DNA from: Pseudisothecium myosuroides
Lineage: Eukaryota; Streptophyta; Bryopsida; Hypnales; Lembophyllaceae
Length of the DNA stretch: 64,000 bases
NCBI GenBank assembly: GCA_951799445.1
Contig: OX637288.1
Span: 30,297,288 to 30,361,287 of the forward strand
Direction of reading: 5' to 3'
Shown: one piece after another, positions 22,032 through 34,640 of the stretch
Position numbering within the stretch: position 1 is the first letter of the stretch
Layout: each line of letters begins with the position of its first letter
Notes under the pieces: model-generated
What the model was told of the DNA's origin: nothing
Seen by the model: only the letters and a program-made list of their open reading frames with translations
The model's database searches: none
Translations under genes and position numbers: made by a program

Positions 22032-24599
22032 ATGGAACAGGTCCATTTTGGTCACTCCGTCAGCTAATTCGACATCTTGTGATGTTTTCTAATAGCTGAA
22101 CTAGGGTTACTTGCTCTGAGATGCATGTACGTACTCCTTGAAAGGTTACAGAAGTGGGATTTGCTTCGCTGTTTTCCTGCTGTAGGATGATGGAGAGAAG
22201 GTGTTCCTGTACGTCTACGACCTCACGCAAGGGATTGCTCGTCAGGTGTCGACAACTTTCCTCGGAAATACCATTGAAGCCGTCTGGTATGACGTAACTT
22301 CAATCAATCTTATTAGTTATTGAAATCTTTTTTGAAATGATCCTCCTGCTAGTTAAAGAGACTAGTGACAGTATGTATTCGTAAGACAATCAGCGAAAGT
22401 AGAAAATTGCCAAGAACTGTTATAGGAAACGTAGCTGCCCTAAACTCTGCAAATTGTAATGGCATTCTGGCAGATTCTAGCGTATGCTGTGTCAATTTCA
22501 ATACAACGTGGTTAGAGGTTCTCGAACACCTCTGCGTGATTTCTTGATTGGTGAAGTGGAGCCTTAAACTAGTACAATAGTGGGTTTCGGCAATTAGGGC
22601 TTCATGAGGGTTTAAAACGATCTGAATTGGATACAGGCACACTGGCATAGGACTGTATGGAAAGGAGTACTTCTTCGGACCCGCCATTCACAAGGTGACA
22701 ATTGGTCGCAGCCCTTTCGGAACGCCCTTGCAAGTCCTTGAGTTAGGGACCACTCACGTACCCAAGGACGTGTTCGAGGAGTATCTGCAAGGAATTGCAT
22801 CACGGTACTCGATATTCACATACAGCCTTCTGAACCGCAACTGCAACAACTTCACCGACGAAGCTGCGAAGTTCTTGGTCGGGACAGGCATTCCGGACCA
22901 CATTGTGAAGCAAGCAGACACAACTTTCGACGTCTTCCCTCTGGGAGCCACGATCTGTAAGTTTCAAACCGTCATGAAGCCCTAATTTCTTGCAGACCTC
23001 ATTTTGATGCTACCTTAAAATCCTGTTCAGTGCTAAGTTAAACTCAAATGTAGATCCCGGTTGTGGACAATCAATAGCACATGTTGAACTGCGCAAGAAT
23101 GTAATCTTTCCACAACTAGGTTCGAAGGTAGAGACTCCATTAATCACACAGCACATCAGAGGCTCCATTGGTCGTACAGGTGAGCCTTGATTTGGGCTGA
23201 TTGTGAAAAGACTTCATCTACTGACTTTTAGTTTTTTGCAATTGATTTTTAGCTTAACCCAAAATAAATGTGCAAATTTTTGGTTGGTGCAAGCTTCTCG
23301 GTTGTTGTCGGTAAAGGCTCAAAGTTCACCTGTGTGGTGAATGGAACCTCTCCCTTGCTGTATGGTGAATAGAGACTTTACATTACATAGCGAGATCCCT
23401 TCGGCAAATCTCGGCAACACTCTGAGGTACTTTGGGTTAGGATAGAACCTACAAAGAGGGATTTCAAGTGGTAATGGCTCATAGCGCCGCCCCGCTTCTT
23501 GAAAAACTGGCTATCGCATGAAGTCTATAAGCCCTTCGTTGAGATTGCGATTGGTAAGTGCGTGTCCTCTGATGTTGTTGAGGGTGTTTCTGGGGTTGTA
23601 GTGCCCATGTTGCAGCAACTGGAAACTACGCTGCGCTATGGCGGAGCCCCAGTGGCGAATTCATCACCATGGCCAAACCCTTCGGCCCCAATTAGGTCGG
23701 CGTTCAGAAGCTTTATGAACGGGGGCTCGTCTTCGTCTCCGTTTCCGACTCCGGCTCCTCCTCATGGTATGAAATGCCTTCTTCATTCTTTTTGCTAACA
23801 GAGCAACTTGCAAGCGCTGTAGCTACCTCATATGTGTGTGGAATTTCAAGTGCTCAGGTAGAGGCCTTTTGATTATGAGTGAAATGCATGCTTATGTTGA
23901 AGGAAGGAAAGTATTAGACAGATTATCGTGGTTGCCATGTAGTACGTAACACCAACCTGGAGCTTTGTTGTGGAAAATAGTACCTGCATAGGCGGCAAAG
24001 GATTTTTTTTGCCCTCAACCAGTTTCAGATTTATTGTTATTTTTTTTGAAATTGAGGATTGTATTCCAAAGTAAGGACCAGCAGTACACCACCAGCAACC
24101 AGTTCAGATTTGAGTTACCTAGCATAGTGTCAAGAGAGGTGTTAGACCTCATGACTTGTGCTCCACAATTAGCAAGTTTGTTTCCAAAATGAGCATCTTT
24201 CCTCAAAGTACTAGACCGTGGTAGAGGTTTGTAATGCGATGTTGAAATCGTCGTCTTGTATGGACGAGAGCTCTGAACAAGAAAATCTCTCGAAACTGAA
24301 TATCAGAATAGAAACCTGTTAGAGGAGAGGGATATGGCCAATATGGCAACTCTTCTTGAATTGCTGCTGCCACCTGTACATTAGAAAACTCTCAGGGAGG
24401 CTAGTACTTTGAGGAAATGCCCATATTTTCTTTTTCTTTTTCTTTTTCGTGTTCAGGAAGAGTAATCATCAAAAGTCTGCTGCTCATGATACAGATCATC
24501 GAAGGGGAAACCAGGAAAGTGGTTGAGAGGAATAAGGAGATGGTGAATTTCCGCTGTAGTCTGAATAGAGTCACTCCTTTGGACAGACTTTACAAATCT
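22032..24599 (+). CDS. PPPDE/DeSI-type isopeptidase, spliced gene
   Basis: Predicted exons are 22032-22040 (MEQ, tentative), 22186-22286, 22637-22956, 23602-23766 and a tentative 24457-24599. All junctions keep phase with GT-AG introns, and 22956 has a strong GTAAGT donor. The product belongs to the PPPDE cysteine-peptidase superfamily (desumoylating isopeptidase 1-like), a papain-fold deSUMOylating/deubiquitinating type. It contains VFLYVYDLTQGIARQ, then the split codon giving W-HTGIGLYGKEYFF with the catalytic His, VLELGTTHVPKDVFEEYL, and SLLNRNCNNFTDEAAKFL with the catalytic Cys, then GIPDHIV. Exon 4 adds a low-complexity Pro/Ser tail (PMLQQLETTLRYGG, PFPTPAPPHG). The first donor (GTCCAT) is weak. 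The terminal exon (GRVIIKSLLLMIQIIEGETR) is open through a strong donor at 24,600, so the true 3' end is unresolved. Confidence 0.88.
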
Positions 24600-24629
24600 G
24601 TAAGTACAATGTCCTCTTTACTTTAAGGT

Positions 24630-27090
24630 CTTGCTGTAAGCTTTGCCTCACAAGTTTTGTATATGAGACCATGATAAGCAGTGGTTTTGATGCTTAACTC
24701 CAGCAGTTGTGGCTCTGTATATTCTAACTCAACCCCTAGAGAGTGTAGACAGACTCGCATTATGGCAACACAACTAGAACCTTAATAATTTTATTTGAAT
24801 TTTCAATTTTCGTCAGTCTGTCCACTTGGTCTCCAAAAGTTCAGAATCTAGCCGCAGTTATCCATTTTGATTTTCTTGCTTTCTACTCCTTGACATGCTA
24901 AAACGGTAAATCCACGACTCACAATATTCCTGTTCTGGATCGAGTAAATCTTGCATATAGTACCGTCTCAGCAATTGAGTTCTGTTGTTCTATCACATTT
25001 GCAAAGCTGAAAGAAAACTATAACGACTTATGGTATTGATTCTAGTAGTCCAGAGGGATAGTACGTGAATTTTATGAGTGTAGTTGTTAACTCAAATCAG
25101 GATCTCAGCACTATATTCCATATTGATGGCTTTTCCGATTGCCAAAGATGAGATGTGCAATCGCGATAACTTGGGCGTTTCTAGATTTTGACTTCAGTCG
25201 AGCTGTTGTACAAACCTTTGCCTCATTTGTCAAAATGGGGGAAAAAGTCTTGGTTGTTTGAAAACATTACATGATGAGTTCTGTAAGTGGCTAAGGATGC
25301 ACATCTTCCATCTCCGGACTCCATATTTGAATTACTTAACGTAAGTATATACAAAAGCAGACTATTCCCAATTGCGTTCCCTATGTACTCACATAGCTTG
25401 GGTACACATAGCTTGGGTCTACATAGCTCAGACATGTGAAGATGGGAGATGCAATTGGAAAGGGGATGCTTTGGGGTATGCTGTATGTTAAGTTTTTGGT
25501 TGAATTTAGGACATTTTAGAATGAAGAGAAACATTATGGATTAAATAACCTTATCTAATCCACACTTGTACCTTTTGAAATTCAGATAACAAAAGGCCTT
25601 GTGCTGTCGTACATACTTGCATATAGGAACTAAAGAGTCTTATTTGAGGGCAACATCACAAAAATCCCTCTCCATTGATTACAGTATTGTTAGTTTTAGT
25701 GTTGATGTATTTTCATATTACCTACACAAAACTATTAAAAAATCATTGTGCTAAATGCCATAATTTTATTGAATAATATTATAAATCAATATTGTAGTTA
25801 CATCAATTTCCTATGGAAACATCGATTACACTGAATAGTGAAATTAGGTTGCCCCACACTAATTTCTTGACATTCTACATTATATCAATATGTGTAGTTA
25901 CTTTAGAAGGATGAAGTAAAGTAAGAACTATGTGTATGGCATGGGTTGGTGCACTGATTTATGGCTCGGTATTAGAGATTGGCATGTGCCTCCATCTGGA
26001 CAAGCATTAGGCATGAGGTAATTTCTTTGGGGTAAGGCAATCTAATTGTCAAGGCAACCCAATTTCACTATTTAGTGTAGGTACTATCAAATGTGTAGGT
26101 ACTATGTAGTCATGAGAGCAATAAGTATTATGTACATGTAGTACTAAGTACATTTTCCACATAAAGGATTCAATATGAGCTCATTGTCATGAAAAATGAT
26201 AATTGAAGGATAATCATAGAAACATGTATGTACTATCAATACAAATTCAATGTCTTGGTCAAAATTAAATATTATTAGCAATTAAGTATAAGTTCCCTAC
26301 CTATCTTGTTCAAGATTTTAGAAAATGCATTAAAGGAGATCTGAGCCTCTCGAAGATCGTTTCAGGGTTGTTCCCAATGCTAGGAACCAGCCCCTATTGT
26401 CAGAAAAAAAATTTATTAAAAAATAAAAAAATAAAATGTCGTAGCAGACGCTTGGCTACGTCAGACTGGCCATTTGGCAGTGTTCCAGCATTCCTACAAA
26501 GTTCCCACAGTCCGGGAACTCGCAGTCTCTTAGAAGCCCAAATCTCCTCTAATGGAAATAACAATTTTGATTCATAACCATCCTTATTCATAATAAATGA
26601 AATGTGCACATTGTAACACTTTGGAATTGCACCTTTTCAAATCACATTGACTTTTTTCTCTTATTGCACACAACCTTTAAATTAGGACATTGAGCTCAAA
26701 AAGTGACCGATGGATGACTTTCAAAATTATTGTAAAAATAAAATATGCACCAATTGGTCCACAAATCAAATCATTTCTAGTAAAGTACCTTGATGATAGG
26801 TCTTGGCCTTTTGAGGTTAAAAAATGGATGCCGTAAGTTGAGAATCTACTCCACACTACAAAAAATCAGTGTCCAAATTGATACATCTAAATTGATTGAC
26901 TATGCCTGATTTTACAAAAAAATGTCCATCTTGACAAAAAAATTAACAAAAAAATGTCCAAATTGATATTGTTTTCTTGTAGTGACATAATTACTACCAC
27001 ACTTTCAATAGTAACAAATGTAGTTATATACAACATAGGACTCAATAGGTGTACAAAAGCACTACAAACTACTTAAAAATATATTATATT
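24630..27090. other. Intergenic, repeat-bearing, no gene recognised
   Basis: About 25,840-26,060 resembles 20,860-21,030 in inverted orientation (shared AGTGAAATTAGGTTG-type segment). A TIR-element right end (CTTGGCCTTTTGAGG then TTAA) is at 26,802-26,820 without a clear partner. Open frames at 25.2-25.5 and 26.4-26.6 kb overlap on both strands and match nothing. Confidence 0.45.
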
Positions 27091-27094
27091 TTAA

Positions 27095-28012
27095 CCCTTC
27101 AAGTCCCAATGTCTCCTCAAGAGACAAATGGATTTTAGGCAGGCTCCTACAGTCTTAGTATTTGTTGTGATTTTTTTAATCTTTTTGTGAAGATAGAGAA
27201 ACTTGTTAGCTTTCCGAGAATATAATTTTCATTTTAAGTAGAGCCCAGGAGCAAAAGTTATGGCATAGAAAGCCCTTTTTTTAGCTCGGTGGACAAAAGA
27301 AAACTTTTAAAAAAAATTAAAATTAAAAAAATTAAAAACTGCTTCATACAAATTATATATTTATCTACATAAGAAGCTTTGATTTATTCCAATTGGATTT
27401 GTTATGTGAAAGTTATGGACAATCTTGTTTTTCAGGCAATCAGAGCATCTTTTTGAAAAAATAATTTGTTGGATTCAATTCTGAATTCAATTTTTTTAAT
27501 TTAAAAAAAAAAAAGTTTCACTTGGTTAATATCTTTTGCTAGAACAATCTCACCATTGAGATTACTGTATTTCAATTCCATCTTAAAGCTATTAACAATT
27601 TAGATTTTTCTTCAATCTTGAACCTACTTCTACTAAATAATTTTTTAATGAGTGAAAACTAATAGTTTTTTTGTTTTTTAAAATCCTAGATTCTCAATTC
27701 AATTCTTCATCACATAAAATTAGAAATTCAAAATCAATAGAACAAAAAAAATTAAGTTATGAAGGTTCAAAGCTTAATAGTGTAATAGAGCAAGGTGCAA
27801 AAAAACTCGTTTCCTTCACTTTAAATGCAAATATCTTGCAATCTGCACAATCAAAGTTTTTGAAATTTCTTCCACACATTCTTACATTAGTCTAGTACAA
27901 GATCCTATGGTTAGATATGCAAAAAAAACATTTAAATTTTTTTTTGCTCTTTGCTATAGAATGACAATTTTGAGTGTTTTTTTTATGGAAAAAGGCTTTG
28001 GGACTTTAGGGG
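27095..28012 (+). mobile_element. TTAA-flanked TIR element, family A (A1)
   Basis: It is 918 bp, bounded by TTAA at 27091-27094 and TTAA at 28013-28016. The left end is CCCTTCAAGTCCC; the right end is GGGACTTTAGGGG. The interior aligns along its length with 55,467-56,407: CAATTGGATTTGTTATG, AGAACAATCTCACCATTGAG, ATCTTGCAATCTG and CAAGATCCTATGGTTAGAT in the same order. It is non-coding. Confidence 0.85.
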
Positions 28013-28916
28013 TTAAAATTCCATTGAAATATTATTATATTTCAAAATACTGAAATTTTAATATTTTATCCAAAATGCAATATTGTATTTTATTATTCTT
28101 TCAATAATATTTGTAATTTTATATTGTCACATTCCTTGATTAATCCATGTTATTTCATGCCAATGCTAAAACTATTAGACTCCTTGTACTATTTGTTCAT
28201 TTTTTGGCTAAATTGTAGTTACAAAAATTACTAAGTGTACAAAAAAAATTTAGGCATTGTGAAAAGATGCCCTTGAGAGGAGAAAGTGAAAAGTATGAAA
28301 CTTGATGTCATAACCGCAAATCAATGATGTTATCAGTGTTATCCTATTGCAACCTAGCTTGAATGAATTTGTTTAACAACCATGCTTGAATGTTAGAAAA
28401 CTCTCATTTTATAGTCACATCAAAAAAAATTGTTGATATAGTAGAGTGAAGTCTATGAACAACAATTGAATGTAATAATCAAAAGTTATAAGAGGTCAAA
28501 ATTGAATTGATAGATTTTATAAAATTGGGCTCTAATTTCAATATCTACATAATAAACATGATGCAACAATCATCTATCTATTTATTCTCGAGGATTTTTT
28601 AAGCATGCTTTTAATGAACATGCTTTAATCCTTCATTAACCTTGAAATTAAGGGCAGAGCCTATTACCAAGGTAGTTAGCCAAAGATGATATAATTACTC
28701 GATGAATAGGTTCATTCTTTGTTTCTTAAAGAACCCTAAAAATCATTCTATTGAATCATTGGACATTCAGTTTGAGTCTTGTGTTGCATTATGCATTAAG
28801 GTCTTGCAAAACATTACAATTTACTACATGAGTTGATGTGTGCAAAAAACGGCCACCCTGGTTATAAAACTTGTTGTAGAAAGGAGCAAAAGAATACTTC
28901 AAACATATAGGGTTAA

Positions 28917-29553
28917 CTCCTAAATGCCCAAAGCCTTTTTTGAGCTTCATAGAGTTTATTCAAAATTAAACTAAAAGGACAAATTTTGATAAGTTTTATC
29001 GGTTTAAAAAAAAATTGCAATCACACAAATTCAAACTAAATGTGTTGTAGATCACATCAGAAAAGAAAACACAACAATATCATTTATGGATTGAAAGATT
29101 ATAACGTTTAATCAAGAGGGTTTCAAAACTATGAAAGTAGTTTGAAGTCTTTGTATTAACTTTTTTCATGTCAAATCTAAAATTGAGGTTATCAAATAAG
29201 CACGAAGTTAAAGTACATACCATAATCGATTTACATCTTCTCAAAATCTACTTTACAATTTTTTTAAATAAATTTTCAATGTGATTTTCTCCCCAAGATC
29301 TAATGTATTTGAGGCTCTTCTCCAAAAGCATCTAACACTAAAAAATCAAGATTTGCAACAAACACCCCTGCAATAAATTTGTCAATGGAAAAATCATGAA
29401 TAATTTTTTCCAAAATCGGATTTTTGAGTATTAAAATAGACTTTGAAGGAGACTCAACAAAAATATAATTTACCAAAAATAACACTTTGCAAATAATAAT
29501 TTGACTTCAAAGTTTAGTCAACACCAAAATATGCTTGCTTGAGCATTTAGGGG
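28917..29553 (+). mobile_element. TTAA-flanked TIR element, family B (B1)
   Basis: It is 637 bp. TTAA precedes it (28913-28916). The left end is CTCCTAAATGCCC; the right end is GAGCATTTAGGGG, followed by TAAA, so the right flank has one change from TTAA. It is an inverted match of 61,463-62,099, which is also 637 bp: CACAACAATATCATTTA, GATTGAAAGATTATAA and GATAAGTTTTATC-type blocks are shared. Confidence 0.85.
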
Positions 29554-29559
29554 TAAAAG

Positions 29560-31010
29560 TAGCCAACCATCGACGCACTCTGTGAACACCCACAGACAAG
29601 CGGGACAATCATATTTATATGCATCAATCATATATTTTTTTTAAGGCATCGATCACACGGAGATGCTTTGTGTTCCTTTACAGATGACTGTCTTGTCAAA
29701 GGAGTTATTGCAAGTTTATTGTCAAAGAAATTTATGTACGTTGGGGTAGCATGCTTTCTGTAGGAATCTATGAAAGCAAAACTTCAAGGACTCGGAGGAA
29801 TGATTCTTATGTATATATTAGTATTATATTACATCTACACTACTCAAGTAGTCATTTAAGAACCGATAAAGATCTTTTGGGTGGACAAAAATCCATATTT
29901 GGCAGCTACTAAATCTGTCCAATTCCATCAATCTACTGCGAAATACTCCATATTTGATATTCACAACTACGTTGACATTCATAGCACACTGACGTCTGCA
30001 TTAGCTTTCGGGAGTATTAATTCTTCAACTACTATTTCATGCAAATCCGCTGGAAGTTCATTGGTCACTAACTTGGTTCATGTTCTCTGACGGAAACAAG
30101 TTCCACAGCATTAGAAGTTTGGCACATGGATGGTTCATTACTTCGTAACTGCATGGACCAAATTTGCAGAATTTTCTTCGAGTGGAATGGGCAATAATGC
30201 CATACGTCAGAAACAGAATCCCTCGCACACACAATTTCTAAGGAATCCAACTCCAAATTTGAGAGTTTCACATGATTTGAGATATTGATTTGATCACAAC
30301 CGGCACCCGAAGTCGAAATGTGGATGATAGATAGGAAACAGGCACCCCGAAACAATTGTAAGGAAACAAAATTTTATTGAGCATCAAGTATGAGCTCAAG
30401 TGTGATGAGATTCCAAATTGACAGATAAACCTCCTCTACAACCCGCGGTGACCACAGTGAGGGTCACAGGCAGCACCAAAAAAACATCTCATATTACCAT
30501 ACCACTCATCTGCTCAAAGTCCTACGCATGTATCCTCGTGTTACCCCGTTTCAAGAATCACCTCCTTCTGCACATCCATGGATACTTTCGAGCTCCATTA
30601 TAGACAAGATTTAGGAGCTCTCTCTCTCTCTCTCTCCACCATGGCTACCTTCACAAAGCCTCTACAAAAGCAACATCACTCGCAAAATGAAACTCAACCC
30701 CTTTGCTATTCCGTCCCAGTCCTCCCTTGAATGGGAGTCACTGAGTATATGCTCTTCATTATTCATTACCCTCTATTGTATCTTTCATTGCCAGTTTCGA
30801 AAAAGGCGGGTTTACAGTCATAAACCTACACTCTTTCAGAGAGCCGCAGATCTCCAAATTTTGGCAGTCTTCACACGGACGAGAGTTATGCCCGATAACC
30901 GACTGAGGCCTTAACGGCCCTTGTCTGGTTATCTAGTACATACACCATTCTTGTAACAACTACAAAAACTACAAAAATTACGAAAGCTCCGGGCCAGCTG
31001 ACGTTGCACA
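29560..31010. other. 3' flank of the CONSTANS-like gene and spacer
   Basis: This lies downstream of the minus-strand CONSTANS-like stop codon. A minus-strand AATAAA (complement of 30,373-30,378) is a possible polyadenylation signal about 630 bases past the stop. A (CT)n microsatellite sits at 30,619-30,640. No other gene is recognised. Confidence 0.4.
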
Positions 31011-33362
31011 TCAAGACACACCGATATTTGTCCTCTTCACAAACCGACCCTGCATTCCAACATCCGGAAAATGAAAAACAAGGTGAGACAACCATTGCAA
31101 GTGGTTCTGTCACAGGTCACCGTTGCTTTCCAGAACATCAAAATTTGCACAAAATTGCAACTGGCCCAGTAAAAGACTTCACCCTGGGACTTTTGTTTTC
31201 CCAAATGGGAGCTAAAACTAAAGCTACGGTAAAATGGAAAACATTCTCTGTGCTGAGTGAGAGGGTGTGTGCGCGCGTGTGTTGCTAAGTGAGCTTCTAG
31301 AAGGGGTGAGTGTATGCTAACTGACCTTCATCCGGGGTCGCCTCTCGGCATTGAGCTTCCTAACTTCGTATCTAATCTTCTTGGAAAACAGCCGACTCCG
31401 CCGTTTCTCTTTGTACCTCATCACTCTAGCTTCGCGGCCTCCGGAGCCCTCCTCCGAGGCCGCCTCATGATCATCAGCAGTGCCATCTCCTTCTGCTGGC
31501 AACCCCAAATCCGGCACTAAGCCAACGTCCTGGAGCACCACCAGAAGGCAAACAGGCCCACTTCAATACCAAAATCCAGCTAAACACGGTGCTGCTAAGA
31601 GTATGTATCTAGCCACTGTATTTCCGGCCTAACAAACTAGGACGGGCATTTGACCAGGCAAGCCCATTACCGTGGCGGCAATATTACAACACTCGGGATG
31701 GACCCACGGCTCGCCCCTACCGGACCACGCTGCGATAATTTCCTCGTAGTTGAGACGCAGCGTCGGCCGCGCCGCGGTCGCCTCGCCTTCGCCTTCTGTA
31801 CAGCAGCGCAGAATCTCTCGCGCTTCGCTCTTGATGATCTCGGGACTCCACGATGCAGATGCGGGCTTCGACTTCGGCTTCGTCACGAAGTACTTCGCGA
31901 ATGGGCCCGTGGCGAAATGATCAGCTTCTACTACATTCTTCGACGCAAGTGTTCCTGCAGTCAGCGAGAATCACGGCGTTAGCACTCTAACAATCACCCT
32001 TGCCGCATTGCAATGGATCTTTCGCATGCCGTGCATGTTGGAAATGACGGAATTCCACGCTCTGGTACGTGGTCCTGTCAAGATAATAATAGAATCCTAA
32101 TCTGCTACAGGGAGGTTCCATGGTTGCACTAGTAAGACTGTTATGATCGATTCCATGGCTTCGACTAACATCAATCTGAACCCGGATTAATGGATATATA
32201 TCAGTATGACTGGTTTCTGCTACATGAAAGTGTTGATGTATGCACTACCAGAGTGACAGGGCTGTCAGCAAAATGTGAACATGGAAAGTCTGCATTAGAG
32301 GGGGGTGCATGCTGAACTAGTACACCACTATATTGTTGGTGTGTTTGGGCCTTTCCCTTCCCAAGCCCCACATTGGTAGTAGAATATCATCAAATGGAAA
32401 TACAATTATGAGTGCTACGCGGACAACAAAGTGGTGGTGGTGGTGTTACCTGTGCGATCTCCCTCAAAGGCCTCCGCCGCGCCGCGGAGTGCGAGGTCGA
32501 AGCTCAAGCTGCAGTCATCAAAAGCCTCCAAGCCCGGAATATCTCCCGGGACAAAGCAGGCGTCGCCCGCGAGAGAGATATTCCCATCTGCGTCGCAACA
32601 AATGATATCAATCCCAGTGGGCACGAGTCCAAGCTCATCCGCCATCCCGTGCTCGTCCTCTGGGACGACAAGCCCAAACTGGACATGATCATCCTGAGCG
32701 GCTTTCCCTTTGAAACAAGACGCGAAGGAGGAATCCTCGGGAGAACCCACGCCGTGAAAGCTTTCCGGGGAGAAACAAGTTGCACTCCCGGGTGAGTCCA
32801 GCGGTGAGTCTAGCGGCGAATACTCGTAGCTCGAGCCTGGCGACGTGGGCAAGTCGGTGATGAGCGAGGGGACTTCTTGCGGGTGGTCGATGAGGAAATC
32901 CTCCGTGTCGAATGAATCGGGGAACAGGCTGGTATTGTCCTCCACCTTGACGTGCACGATTTCGGGACCTTGGTGTTGGGCTTGGGCGCGCGGCGGGCGG
33001 TGCGGGTGAGGGCGACTGGTGCGCGTGCGCTTGCGCGCGGGCAGCACTTGCGGTGGCGGATTGTGACTGTGATGATGAGCAGGCTTCGTGAGCTTCGTGA
33101 GCTTGGTGGGATTCGGGGATTCTGAGAGTTCCCCGCCGAGAGACTTCATTGGGGCGCCCGTGGGCGTGAGCCGCACGCGCTCGTGCCGCTGCGCGAGCGA
33201 GTTCGCGCTGTGCACCTGCGTGTCGCAGCGATCGCACAGAAACGCCGCGTCCGCAGCGCAGTACCAGCCCGCGCTCTTGCTAGCGCACACGTCGCACGCG
33301 CGCGAGGCGCGGCTGGCTATCGCCATTGCGGTCGTGGCCACCGTCGCTGCCTTCGTCGCCAT
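31011..33362 (-). CDS. COL: CONSTANS-like B-box/CCT transcription factor, four exons
   Basis: Exons on the minus strand are 33362-32450, 31954-31671, 31529-31326 and 31049-31011. All introns (495, 141 and 276 bp) are GT-AG and phases match (1, 0, 0). Total CDS is 1,440 bases, 479 residues. Exon 1 has one B-box ([20 protein letters not shown], then [19 protein letters not shown]) near residues 23-67, a basic/His-rich linker and an acidic middle region ([14 protein letters not shown]). Exon 2 holds the conserved [20 protein letters not shown] block of COL proteins. Exon 3 holds the CCT core ([37 protein letters not shown]), and the 13-codon exon 4 finishes it with [15 protein letters not shown] binds DNA/NF-Y in the nucleus; family roles are photoperiod and light signalling. 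There is no second B-box. Exon 1 is much more GC-rich than its surroundings. No break seen. Confidence 0.95.
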
Positions 33363-34640
33363 GATCGCTACTCAAATATGATCTCGTCGCCTTCACCACC
33401 GGTCACTCCAAAAATCGCAATCAAACACGCGATATCCGGTCACCACGCACACCTCCGATTCTTAAATACAATGACGAAAACTCCCAATCACCAATACCAC
33501 GAATCCATCCATCCTCAAAAACCAATTCGCAGACTTGCTCAATCCGATTATTTCCAATCCAACGACTCGATCACCGTTTCTACTCCCGTTCAGTATTGAC
33601 AAATCATTAGCGCCACTGCCACCCAACAACGCGACCTTGACATCCCATGAGCTCGACACCGACGTCAAGAAAAGCAGCAGAGATCGACACAACGACAACT
33701 CCAACCACCGCGATTCACGTCAACTGTGACAATTACCACCGCTGCGCATGCGCACACTCGTACACCTCGTACCCCCCTCTACCTATCCTCTTCACCTCTC
33801 TGTCCCCCTGATCCTTTCCCTCACAAGAATAAAACTCCACGAGGCACGAGGGTGTGTGTACTCCACGAATGTGTGTGCACTCCACGAGCGTGTGTGTACT
33901 ACCCGCAATGACTACGAGTTCCGCTTTGGAGGACTCTTCGTGCGCAGGTGTGGACTCGCAGCTGTCCAATTCCCAGCTTGCTTCACCCACCAATTCCACA
34001 CCTTGGGAAGACACCAAACTACCCAATCTCGAGACAAAAACCTTCGTGCAGAAGTTGACCTGCAATTAGCTACTTACATAGCATCATACCTGGGCCTGAA
34101 GTGGAAAAGGGGGGCAGGGAAAGGACTATGAGAGAGGGATGGCCGGATGGGAAGAAGACGGAGGACGGACTGTTACAATAGTTGCCTGGGTAGGGGGCTA
34201 AGTTCAGTGACTTCGTAGGCGGAGTTTCTAGCACCAGAACGGAGTGGCAGTGGAGCTCGAGCTGCAGCACAATTTGCGACAACTGGGTAGAAAACAGAGA
34301 GCGCTTTTGGCAGTCTAACTTTTAGCGGGGAAAAGGAAACGAAGCGGAGATTGATGCCCATCGGGGCAGGGAGTAAATTATTACTTGTTTTTGGTGACCG
34401 GGAAAGAGAGATTTTTGAAGCCTTTTTTTCAGCGGAGAAGAAACGGGCAAACTGAAGGTTGATGAAAGCGGCGAGGTTCAGTTTGGAGGGAATAGTCGTC
34501 ATGGGCGCCTTGATTTGGTGTGGTAAGAATGTTCTGGTGTCATTCTCATTCTTCTCCAACATGGAAATTGGCTCCCACACACTCACTTCGAACTGAACCT
34601 GACTCCCGATACGCAAAATATTCGGACGAAATTATTAGCT
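33363..34640. other. Upstream region of the CONSTANS-like gene
   Basis: GC-richer than the wider window and CT-rich on the plus strand, as expected for the 5' UTR/promoter side of the minus-strand gene. It contains a 19-20-bp tandem repeat at 33,846-33,902 (GTGTGTGTACTCCACGA-like units, three copies). Several open frames of 60-147 codons occur on both strands, but they overlap antisense and show no domain. A TATA box cannot be placed with confidence. Confidence 0.4.

Noticed and set aside
27095..28012. A 74-codon frame inside a TIR element as a transposase remnant
   Set aside because: Lys/Asn/Ser-rich low-complexity translation without any catalytic motif.
32689..33237. 182-codon frame antisense/alternate to the CONSTANS-like exon 1
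   Set aside because: It is a frame shadow of a GC-rich exon; Ala/Arg/His/Ser-rich with no domain.
34173..34616. 147-codon minus-strand frame
   Set aside because: No recognisable domain and no splice or promoter context; in GC-richer upstream DNA where long chance frames are expected.
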